Below, one piece after another: positions 53,641 to 64,000 of a stretch of DNA of 64,000 nt. The translations under genes were made by a program, and so were the position numbers. Source of the DNA: Rutidosis leptorrhynchoides (lineage: Eukaryota; Streptophyta; Magnoliopsida; Asterales; Asteraceae); the NCBI RefSeq assembly GCF_046630445.1, contig NC_092334.1, positions 103,797,501 to 103,861,500 on the forward strand, in the 5' to 3' direction. How positions within the stretch are numbered: position 1 is the stretch's first letter; every line of letters starts with the position of its first letter. The notes beneath the pieces are model-generated. The model saw nothing but the letters and a program-made list of their open reading frames with translations. It was not told where the DNA came from and did no database searches.

Positions 53641-54138
53641 TTTAGCGAACTTTCATCGTTATGGTTATTTCATCAAGACTTCGATTTAACTGATTCAAAA
53701 GTCCTAATGCTCAAAAATGTAAGGGGTACAAATTTATTTTTTATTGGGGGGTCACAGCCCCTCCCTGCCCCTACAATGCTTCGTGCTTGCCCGAAATCTT
53801 CCTGCAACCCTATCCCAATATGAATGGTCTAATGTGCATTTACTTGCATGCTCTGGTGAAATGGTAAAATTGTGATTTGATGGTAAACTTCGATGCTTGT
53901 TCTTCTCTAATTCTATGGTAGGGTCCAAGTAGGGATGGGGTGATGTTTTTCTGTAAACCGTTGGGGACACTTACTGACAAGTTTCTGTTCATTTTGGTCC
54001 ATGGGTCCTTGACTCTGGTCCATTAGCAAGCTATATACATATTCAGTTTCAACTGAATAAAAGTTTAATAATAGTGACTATAACTTCTCATTTTTTCTAG
54101 AGTTTATTGTATACTACATTATTTATATTTATTAGTAG

Positions 54139-55540
<1,402 letters not shown>

Positions 55541-55835
55541 GTTCTCCAAAGATGTCTTCTTATGAGTCTTGTTTGGGTAAAACGGTGACCGCTAGAAATG
55601 TAGCCTGGAAGGTTTATTGGTCGGGTTCGAGAGGGAAGAAGGCTTCGCTTGCCGATAATGCTCATGGGCATCATTTATATATAGATATTATGTTATTTAT
55701 ATCTATATACATATTATATTATCTGTTATCAGTTATCCATTACAATTATTATTGTAATTATAATAATTTGTAATATTTGTAATATGTTGTGGGTAGATAT
55801 ATATGAACAATATGTTGTTTATTTTAAACAGTGAT
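55541..55835. other. Intergenic sequence
   Basis: No supported feature. A short AT-rich inverted stretch near 55680-55740 is noted. Confidence 0.4.
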
Positions 55836-56069
55836 ATTGACGTCGAATGCTCTCATCTGTCACCCACACACGCATTAGTAGGAAACCCAATTCGTGACGA
55901 TGTTGGCAGTACCATCGAAGGTTAACCCCAGAGACCTTCTCAAATCGCATTGAAGTTGGCAGCACCATCAAAGGTTGGAAACTCCCTGCTTGGAGTAAGA
56001 ATCGAACCTGGTTTGGCAGTACCCCAAGTTGGATCCGACCCCCATATCACCTAAGCCAAACTTCGGTTG
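55836..56069 (-). mobile_element. tRNA-derived SINE with head
   Basis: On the minus strand a box A-like TGGCTTAGGTGATATGGGG (56040-56058) and box B GGTTCGATTC (about 55999-56008) form a tRNA-like head. The body shares long words with the truncated copy at 37124-37298. Both copies establish a repeat family in this genome. Confidence 0.7.
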
Positions 56070-56142
56070 TAACAATCTGTTGTTTTTAACGACATAATAA
56101 GAAATGTCTTTAGGATGTCTAAAAGTAGTTAGTGAGTAACCA

Positions 56143-56372
56143 CGCAGGCTTGTTCGAGTGGCCACCGAGTTTTTCAATGAAGTACACCACCCGGATTTGA
56201 CAACCTGGCTATGCTAAATCGTTCAGAAATGGAGTGTGACCAGAGGGTGCGCATAATGCGCAATTCACCCGGTACCAGGTCTCGCGCTCGGGGGGCTTGA
56301 TTACTCGAAGTTTACCCTCTATGGGGATCAAATGTGCTCATTCATAGGAGGTTTTCTTTGCTAATCAAAAAA
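56143..56372 (+). mobile_element. SINE-like repeat
   Basis: Contains GCAGGCTTGTTCGAGTGGCC, a weak box A candidate, then CCCGGATTTGACAACC as a possible box B, and an A-rich tail (AATCAAAAAAGAAAAAG) at about 56366. GC-rich body with palindromic GTGCGCATAATGCGCAA. Family not identified. Confidence 0.4.
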
Positions 56373-57286
56373 GAAAAAGTAGTTAGTGAGAGAATATATT
56401 TGGTAATCTTAAATTAGCATGATGGAACTCGTTATTATGATTCATGAGATGAGATGATATTTAGTGTGGTGACTGGAAAGTTAGTGAGTGATGTAAGCCT
56501 CCCTATTATTTGGTTTTATCCAAATTTCGTTAAAGCAAAAGTTATATAGTTCGATCAAATAGCTTGTATTCTTATTCTTATTCTTACTTTTGGTACCCAA
56601 AAAAAATAAAAAAAAAAAAAAAAATTAATAACAAGAGTGGTTTTGTTTGTTTGTATGTGGGAGAAAAGTGAAACCGAAGAATTGTTTGTTTGTGGTATAG
56701 TAGTACTAAACGTAATAGATTGCAGTAATTTGGAGGGTCAATTTTATGTGGCAGCCCTTGTTTCAGCTAACTAAAATAATTGCACTTATTTCTCTACACT
56801 TTATGGAGTAATTACAAACCTACAGTGTATTTTTGGAGGTGTCTGGCATGCATATATTTGCAAACTAATTGTATGTGATTAATTCACTTTCAACCAGCTA
56901 TAAACAGGTTTTATAATTATAATGCTTGAATGGACCTGGATGGAACTGATTACCTTATTACTTTACAAGGAAATATATAGTCCGTTTTGGATAATCTGTG
57001 TAAAATTAAGTTGCTACCTATGAAAACATATGGGTTCTTTTATAAATCACATGAAAACGCATGCAATTGCAAATTGCAAACACCTTTTAGGCTTTAGCAA
57101 AAAGGAAATCGTATAATATAAACAATGACAATGGTCTTATGGTCACATGACTGATTCGTATTTACTTGTTATTATCGAGTTTTGATCTATGTCACTATGT
57201 GAATATGTGTATATTTCTGGATAAGTTTAATTAGTAGAAAATAAAAATGTGAAATTGTTAGAATTTGAAGAAGGTTGAATCTATTT
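56373..57286. other. Intergenic sequence
   Basis: AT-rich with a homopolymer A run near 56612. No supported gene or complete repeat. Confidence 0.5.
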
Positions 57287-59301
57287 TGTAACACCCGATA
57301 ATTGGGCCTAGATGAAATGGCAATTTTGCCCTTGTGTGCGTTTATATTGTTATTTTATTAGTTGAATATTTATAGTCATTTGACTATTTGGTTGAGACCA
57401 GTTCGTGACAAGGGTCACAGAACAGGTTTGTTTATTTAATTTGGACCTCGATAGGACCGCCTAACGATGTACGAAAGATATCAGATAACTGATAAATACC
57501 CGTGTGTTATGAGGTATGAGTTAAAACCCACTTATATATGCCATGTTCTGGATATTTCTATCCATTTTCTCAATTTGTGAAATTCAATCCCATACCTAAC
57601 TCATGCTCCTTTGAAACCCTAGCTTGATCTTTGTGTGAAATTAGATTAATTAAAGCTTAGAATCAGATTTCTTGCATCATCTATAGTAAATCTCCAGGTT
57701 TGTATTCGATTTCATGCTATGATTCTTGTTGAAATTGAGTTTTTGTGTTCTAATGGGTTTTGGTTGGGTTCATGCTTGATTCTTGATATAAATGTGTTTG
57801 ATATGTTCAATTAATGTTAGAAATATATTTTATATAGTTTATATGATGTTTTGGGAGTGGTTTTGGTGTTACATCTTGCAAAAATCGTGTTTTTGGGCCA
57901 AAATGGCAAAAATCAGCGAGCTGGAATGTTCTAACAGCTCCCACACTTCTGACAGGTCACCCGTACGTGTGACCACGCGTTTGAGGCTCAACCACGCGGT
58001 TGAGGACTCACTCGCACGAGTGAGGTCTCGTCCGCGCGAGTGACCACTGGTCAGTTTTTGGTAAAATTGAAAAGGCTGTAACTTTCCAACCGTAACTCCG
58101 TTTTCGATGAATAAACTATCGTTGGACTCGTCTTGAAGTTTACTATACAATGATATGGTTTTAAAAAGCTAGATCAAACTTTATTTTGGTCAGAAGAAGG
58201 GATTTTATTGTGTATGTCTTGTTTTGTACTCGTTTAGGGTCGTTATTGATTGAGTTTATGTTGTAGACTTATATTATGATGAATATATGATAATATGACA
58301 TAGTTTATAGTATTTATCAATTATATTATTGATTAGAACAATATACTGACTTTGTTTATGATGTTTCCAGGTGATCAGGAGAAGTGAAGACTCAGAAATA
58401 TAAGACCTCTGAGTTCTTCTTGTGCTGGTTTTTGGTGAGTGGGCTAATCTAGCCGTTAAGGCATATAGTGACATGACCTAGACCATTGACCTAGTTGATA
58501 TGCTTCGAACCTTTGTTGTTGTGTGATGTGGACTATGACCTCACGCGTTTATTGGACCGACCTTGCTTCTGATCAGGTCAGGAGGGATCAACCTTGCTTT
58601 TGATCAGGTTGGGCTCATTGATGTTGTATGATTAATATAAGTCGGAATCACGCGTCCGTCGCGTGTGGAAGACTTATACTAGTGATACAGAGTTATGAGT
58701 TTTCGGTAGACTCTAGACTGATCAACTGGGGTCGTTGGCCCGGCCAGGCCGCCGAGTCTCTCAATAGGTTGCTTCGGATTACCCAGATGGTTGCTTCTGA
58801 TTGACCATTGCTTGTAGTCATCACGGTTGCTTTGGATTGACCGTTGCTGTAGATGATTTTGATGGACTTTGGATTTAGTTGATTGTTGGTTATTGTATGA
58901 TATTGTATTTGTATTGCTATGTTTCTGCATGATTCTAGTGGATATGTGATTAAATGTCTGATTAACTTGATGATGCATGTTCTAGTGATTGTACCTGTGT
59001 GTTTTAGCTGTTAGATTAGTCCATTCACTTAGCTTCGTGCTAACCCCCCCACCTTCCCCCTTGCAGGTTATAGGTCTTTTGCTTTTGTGGACATGGGAGA
59101 AGATGGGCGTGTTGGGTTGTGTTCGATAAGTCTAGAACTCTGATGTTGTTTATATGAAATCGGATATTAACGTAACACCGGCTTTTGATAAAAATGTATT
59201 TATGTATGAAGTGTAATAATTATGTTTATGTTTGTACGTAAGGGCACGTTTTGTAAACAAGACTTCCGCTGTGTTATTTAAAAAAAAATTACGGTGTTAC
59301 A
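57287..59301 (+). repeat. 5' LTR of the gag-only element
   Basis: Contains a TATA-like TTATATATG near 57531, a CpG-rich inverted-repeat cluster (57966-58050), repeated GATCAGGT and TTGCTTC words (58550-58850), and the conserved CACTTAGCTTCGTGCTAACC block at about 59025 before a CTTGCAG acceptor-like site. Confidence 0.93.
58007..58024. repeat. Palindromic CpG-rich motif in the 5' LTR
   Basis: CTCACTCGCACGAGTGAG; the copy in the 3' LTR at 61953-61970 is a perfect 18-bp palindrome CTCACTCGTACGAGTGAG. Nearby CACGCGT, CACGCGG and CGCGCGAG add further CpG words. Confidence 0.7.
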
Positions 59302-59303
59302 AC

Positions 59304-59318
59304 TTGGTATCAGAGCAT
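59304..59318 (+). other. Primer binding site, initiator tRNA-Met type
   Basis: TTGGTATCAGAGCATA begins two bases after the LTR end, matching the usual tRNA-Met PBS TGGTATCAGAGC of plant Ty3 elements. Confidence 0.8.
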
Positions 59319-59499
59319 AGGTTTGGCCGCATCGACATTGTACTTGAATGTCATATTCCCAAACCTTGAGAGGATCTTGTCGAACATAACACAAAAGGGG
59401 ACGGGTTAAGTGAATGTAGGAGCTTTTGTGTGTTAGTTGATAGGCACTAACCGGTTATCTACTAAGAGTTTGTGTGAGATGTTGTGGTAGTACAGATAT

Positions 59500-60900
59500 G
59501 TCAGGTAATCAAGATGCTGCCCCCAATGCCTCTGGAACCTTCAGAGCTCCTGTTGAAGATGGTCATGTATCAGAAGAAGAAGAAGTATCATAAGAAGTGT
59601 TAGAGCTTCAGAGTCAGTTGAAGGAAGCTCAGGATAAGATTAAAGAGCTTGAACAACAAGTGATGTCGCATTCTAACACCACAACCATAAATCCAAGTGT
59701 TTACCCACAATTTGGAAACTTATCTCAACAACAATATGTGCCACCTCAGTATCGGATTACATCTCAGTTCAATCCACAATTCCCGAATCAAGTGATGTAC
59801 CCATTTCAGACGCCATTCTTCCAACCACCAATGTTTCAAAAGAAGAAGTGCTCGTATAAGGACTTTCTTAATTGTCAACCTTCAGAGTATACTGGTAAAA
59901 CCGACCCGACCGAGACTCTAAATTGGCTCAGGGAAGTGGAAAGAGCATTAGACGCTTGTCAGTGCGAGCCAGAGTTGAGAGTGTTATACGCTAGTCGTTT
60001 GTTCAAGGGACGAGCTATGGAGTGGTGGGACTCCATCACAGGTCATTTATCAAAGGAACAACTAAGTCAAGTGTCATGGGAGCAGTTTCATGCTAAGGTT
60101 CGCGAGCAGTATTGTTCAGAATATGATTTGGAAAAATTGAAAACCGAGTTTTTGGGGATGAGAATGACTGATGATATGACGATTGATGATGTTATTTTGG
60201 ACTTTACCTCTAAGCTAAGATTTTGTCAACAGTGGGTACCACATGAGAAAGATAAAATTCAGCATTTTATTAGAGTTATTAAGCCGGAGTATCGGTCAAT
60301 GGTTAGATTTGCTTCTTCTTTATCTCAAGCTTTTTAGATGGCCAAAGCGATAGAGGGTGATGTTAAAGCCGCAATGAGTGCTGGAGTGGGGAGTGGTTCT
60401 TATGGGAAGAGAGCGGAAGGTCAATACAGTTATCAGTCCAGTCCGAAATCAAGAAAGTCAACCGGGTCCAATAAGAGGGAAGTTTCGAGTACGAGTGGGT
60501 CAGGTTCCGTACAGAAAGAGTGGTGTAACTCGTGCAGATCTTACCACAGTGGACAGTGTTCTCCAGGTACGAAAAGGTGTCTAAGGTGTGGTATAGTGGG
60601 ACATGATGTTCAACAATGTTCTTTCGGAAGCAATGTATGTTGGAATTGTCATAAAGAAGGTCATAGGTCAGCACAGTGTCCGGCAACGGGTAGAGGGGGT
60701 TCTGGGGCAGGGTCCGGGGTGCAGTCGGCGTCTGTTGGTGGATCTACCACTTCAGTAGGACAGAAGAGAAAAGGTCCTCCCACGGCTATAGCTAGAGCTT
60801 ATCAGATGGTAGCAGATACTGATGTTGTGTCAGAAGACTTAAATACTGGTATGTTCAGACTAACCTTGTTATTGATTTTGATTTTAGGAATTCGTGTTTA
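59500..60900 (+). mobile_element. gag: Gag region of the gag-only element
   Basis: Reads as Ty3 gag. An N-terminal coiled-coil-like stretch (LQSQLKEAQDKIKELEQQV) leads to the capsid signature (CQPSEYTGKTDPTETLNWLREVERAL, LFKGRAMEWWDSI, WEQFHAKVREQY). Two zinc knuckles follow near the end (CLRCGIVGHDVQQC and CWNCHKEGHRSAQC). A short RAYQMVADTDVVSEDLNTGMF at the end is where the protease would start. Would coat the RNA in virus-like particles. Confidence 0.85.
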
Positions 60901-61232
60901 GTATGTTATGTAGATGATATAATCTGTTTAGTGATAGGTGCTTTGAGGCAGTGTTAGCTGTAGTGATAGAGATGACTTGGATTTAGGTTTCTCAGATTTT
61001 CTTAATTGAAATGGAGACGTGATCTATGATAATGTATTACGCCTGGCCAACGTAAGCACATTTTGGTAGATCATGCGGAAGTTTCAGTAAGTTAAGAAGA
61101 GAAGTAGGATAGTTGACTGCTTAAATTGTTGTTAATATATGTTGCTTGATGAATAGTTGATGAGATTTTATTACCGTGACTTTTGACTTTGACCTGATTC
61201 CGAGGACGGAATCTCTTTAAGGACGGTAGATT

Positions 61233-63248
61233 TGTAACACCCGATAATTGGGCCTAGATGAAATGGCAATTTTGCCCTTGTGTGCGTTTATATTGTTATT
61301 TTATTAGTTGAATATTTATAGTCATTTGACTATTTGATTGAGACCAGTTCGTGACAAGGGTCACAGAACAGGTTTGTTTATTTAATTTGGACCTCGATAG
61401 GACCGCCTAACGATGTACGAAAGATATCAGATAACTGATAAATACCCGTGTGTTATGAGGTATGGGTTAAAACCCACCTATATATGCCATGTTCTGGATA
61501 TTTCTATCCATTTTCTCAATTTGTGAAATTCAATCCCGTACCTAACTCATGCTCCTTTGAAACCCTAGCTTGATCTTTGTGTGAAATTAGATTAATTAAA
61601 GCTTGGAATCAAATTTCTTGCATCATCTATAGTATATCTCCAGGTTTGTATTCGATTTCATGCTATGATTCTTGTTGAAATTGGGTTTTTGTGTTCTAAT
61701 GGGTTTTGGTTGGGTTCATGCTTGATTCTTGATCTAAATGTGTTTGATATGTTCAATTAATGTTAGAAATATGTTTTATATAGTTTATATGATGTTTTGG
61801 GAGTGGTTTTGGTGTTAGATCTTGCAAAAATCGAGTTTTTGGGCCAAAATGGCAAAAATCAGCGAGCTGGAATGTTCTAACAGCTCCCACACTTCTGACA
61901 GGTCACCCGCACATGTGACCACGCGTTTGAGGCTCAACCACGCGGTTAAGGACTCACTCGTACGAGTGAGGTCTCGTCCGCGCGAGTGACCACTGGTCAG
62001 TTTTTGGTAAAATTGAAAAGGCTGTAACTTTCCAACCGTAACTCTGTTTTCGATGAATAAACTATCGTTGGACTCATCTTGAAGTTTACTTTATAATGAT
62101 AAGGTTTTAAAAAGCTAGATCAAACTTTATTTTGGTCATAAGAAGGGATTTTATTGTGTATGTCTTGTTTTGTACTCGTTTAGGGTCGTTAATGATTGAG
62201 TTTATGTTGTAGACTTATATTATGATGAATATATGATAATATGACATAGTTTATAGTATTTATCAATTATATTATTGATTAGAACAATATACTGACTTTG
62301 TTTATGATGTTTCCAGGTGATCAGGAGAAGTGAAGACTCAGAAATATAAGACCTCTGAGTTCTTCTTGTGCTGGTTTTTGGTGAGTGGGCTAATCTAGCC
62401 GTTAAGGCATATAGTGACATGACCTAGACCATTGACCTAGTTGCTATACTTCGAACCTTTGTTGTTGTGTGATGTGGACTATGACCTCACGCGTTTATTG
62501 GACCAACCTTGCTTCTGATCAGGTCGGGAGGGATCAACCTTGCTTTTGATCAGGTTGGGCTCATTGATGTTGTATGATTAATATAAGTCGAAATCACGTG
62601 TCCGTCGCGTGTGGAAGACTTATACTAGTGATACATAGTTATGAGTTTTCGGTAGACTCTAGACTGATCAACTGGGGTCGTTGGCCCGGCCAGGCCGCCG
62701 AGTCTCTCAATGGGTTGCTTCGGATTACCCAGATGATTGCTTCTGATTGACCATTGCTTGTAGTCATCACGGTTGCTTTAGATTGACCGTTGCTGTAGAT
62801 GATTTTGATGGACTTTGGATTTAGTTGATTGTTGGTTATTGTATGATATTGTATTTGTATTGCTATGTTTCTGCATGATTCTAGTGGATATGTGATTAAC
62901 TGTCTGATTAACTTGATGATGCATGTTCTAGTGATTGTACCTGTGTGTTTTAGCTGTTAGATTAGTCCATTCACTTAGCTTCGTGCTAACCCCTCCACCT
63001 TCCCCCTTGCAGGTTATAGGTCTTTTGCTTTTGTGGACATGGGAGAAGATGGGCGTGTTGGGTTGTGTTCGACAAGTCTAGAACTCTGATGTTGTTTATA
63101 TGAAATCGGATATTAACGTAACACCAGCTTTTGATAAAAATGTATTTATGTATGAAGTGTAATAATTATGTTTATGTTTGTACGTAAGGGCACGTTTGTA
63201 AACAAGACTTCCGCTGTGTTATTTTAAAAAAAAAAATATGGTGTTACA
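61233..63248 (+). repeat. 3' LTR of the gag-only element
   Basis: Near-identical to 57287-59301, same palindrome cluster and TATA-like site. Followed by the TSD TATTT. Confidence 0.93.
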
Positions 63249-63278
63249 TATTTGTTTTTTCGCCAGTAGTTCTGACTA

Positions 63279-63307
63279 CACTACTAGAAAATAGTCTTTT
63301 CGGGACG
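63279..63307 (+). mobile_element. CACTA-type transposon terminus, truncated
   Basis: CACTACTAGAAAATAG, the conserved start of plant CACTA (En/Spm) inverted repeats, lies at 63279 with CTA in front. It runs about 29 bases before the Athila-like LTR begins at 63308. The remainder would be beyond the window. Confidence 0.5.
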
Positions 63308-63902
63308 TGATAATGCTAAAAACGAATATATATTTCATAGCATTATCTCTCAAGAAAGACAAGCTTTTAGTTGCAATTGTTCTATTTACAAGTGATATTC
63401 GTTTAAATAATAAAAGGTGAAGACAAAAGACAGATTCGACGAATTGAAGACGCAAACGACCAAAAAGCTCAAAAGTACAAAGTACAATCAAAGTGGTTCA
63501 AATTATTGATGAGAAACGTCTCAAAATTACAAGAGTACGAGTCGCAAAACGCAAAGTACAAGATATTAAATTGTACGCAAGGACGATCGAAAATCCGGAA
63601 CCGGGACCAGAGTCAACTCTCAACGCTCGATGCAACGGACTAAAAATTACTAGTCAACTATGCACATGAATATAATATAATATATAATTAATTCTTAAAA
63701 TTATATATATTATATTATATATAAAACCGTCGGCAAACTAGGTGACAATCGAATGTGAGCTGGAATCCCAGGCATGTGATCGTATGGCCAGCAAGACCAA
63801 TTTCCATGCGATCGCATGACAGCAGAAACCTGGCCACATCTATAAATTTCAGCATTTTCGGACGAAATAAACATATCTTTTTCTCTTCTCTATCTCTCAA
63901 CG

Positions 63903-63990
<88 letters not shown>

Positions 63991-64000
63991 TTTAATTTTA
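63308..64000 (+). mobile_element. Third copy of the Athila-like LTR, cut by the window end
   Basis: Starts TGATAATGCT and follows the 1833-3843 LTR to the (TA)n tract. It has two palindrome-type motifs (CATGTGATCGTATG at 63773-63786 and CATGCGATCGCATG at 63805-63818), TATAAA at 63841-63846, and (TA)n at 63905-63984. More diverged from the other two copies than they are from each other, so a separate, older insertion. Whether it is a solo LTR or the start of a full element is not visible. Confidence 0.9.

Larger units (their letters stand above)
57287..63248 (+). mobile_element. Gag-only Ty3 LTR element, chromovirus-like, structurally complete ends
   Basis: LTRs at 57287-59301 and 61233-63248 (about 2015 bp each, TGTAACACCC...GTGTTACA) differ at only about 1-2% by eye, and the element is flanked by TATTT at 57282-57286 and 63249-63253. 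The PBS TTGGTATCAGAGC follows the 5' LTR (initiator-Met type), and a polypurine stretch (CTTTAAGGACGGTAG) precedes the 3' LTR. The interior of 1.93 kb has gag and then essentially no pol. It is a non-autonomous derivative that could move only with enzymes from a full relative. The gag frame is broken, with about two breaks. Confidence 0.92.

Noticed and set aside
58274-58474. Conserved minus-strand 66-codon frame repeated at 62220-62420
   Set aside because: Identity reflects the two LTR copies, not coding constraint.

Overview
The window looks like nuclear DNA of a flowering plant. It is AT-rich, with three intron-rich genes that have clear plant orthologues, separated by LTR retrotransposons, MITEs, tRNA-type SINEs and long (TA)n tracts. 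Retrotransposon style and GRF-zinc-finger-bearing Mutator elements make a eudicot, perhaps Asteraceae, plausible; this is inference and I could not test it. No prokaryotic genes, rRNA, tRNA genes or CRISPR arrays were seen.

Layout. 1-19080 is a three-level nest. A minus-strand Tat/Retand-like Ty3 element (1-217 and 16752-19080, 5' LTR at the right) is split by a minus-strand solo LTR (218-16751, TSD TGAAC). That solo LTR is split in turn by a plus-strand Athila-like element (1833-16165, TSD GTGGC) with about 2 kb LTRs, gag, pol and a 3.3 kb non-coding 3' region. 19081-29463 holds a second nest: Helitron-like end fragments surround a minus-strand, pol-less Athila-lineage element (19485-28815) that carries an ATHILA ORF1-type gene and an unrecognised acidic gene. 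29464-31682 is intergenic with an LTR-like scrap.

31683-52730 is the gene island, all on the plus strand. It holds a BTB/POZ-ARM protein of the At1g04390 type (8 exons, 988 aa), a complete 1.7 kb Mutator-type transposon with 9-bp TSD that carries a two-exon GRF zinc-finger gene, the nuclear cyclophilin-RRM protein CYP59 (14 exons, 581 aa), and an organelle-targeted YchF/Obg-like ATPase (11 exons, 418 aa). All exon phases close without a break. SINEs, MITEs, a telomere-like inverted repeat and microsatellites lie between the genes and in introns.

52731-57286 is intergenic and full of MITE, hAT-like and SINE sequence. 57287-63248 is a structurally complete Ty3 element (LTRs, Met-type PBS, PPT, TSD TATTT) whose interior holds gag but no pol. 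63249-64000 has a CACTA-type terminus interrupted by a third copy of the Athila-like LTR, which runs off the window.

The host genes are housekeeping (protein interaction or ubiquitin adaptor, co-transcriptional RNA processing, organellar translation-related ATPase) and show no operon-like link. The most notable observations are the GRF-carrying Mutator element, the pol-less Athila-lineage element with a novel gene, and short CpG-rich palindrome clusters found in several unrelated LTR families.
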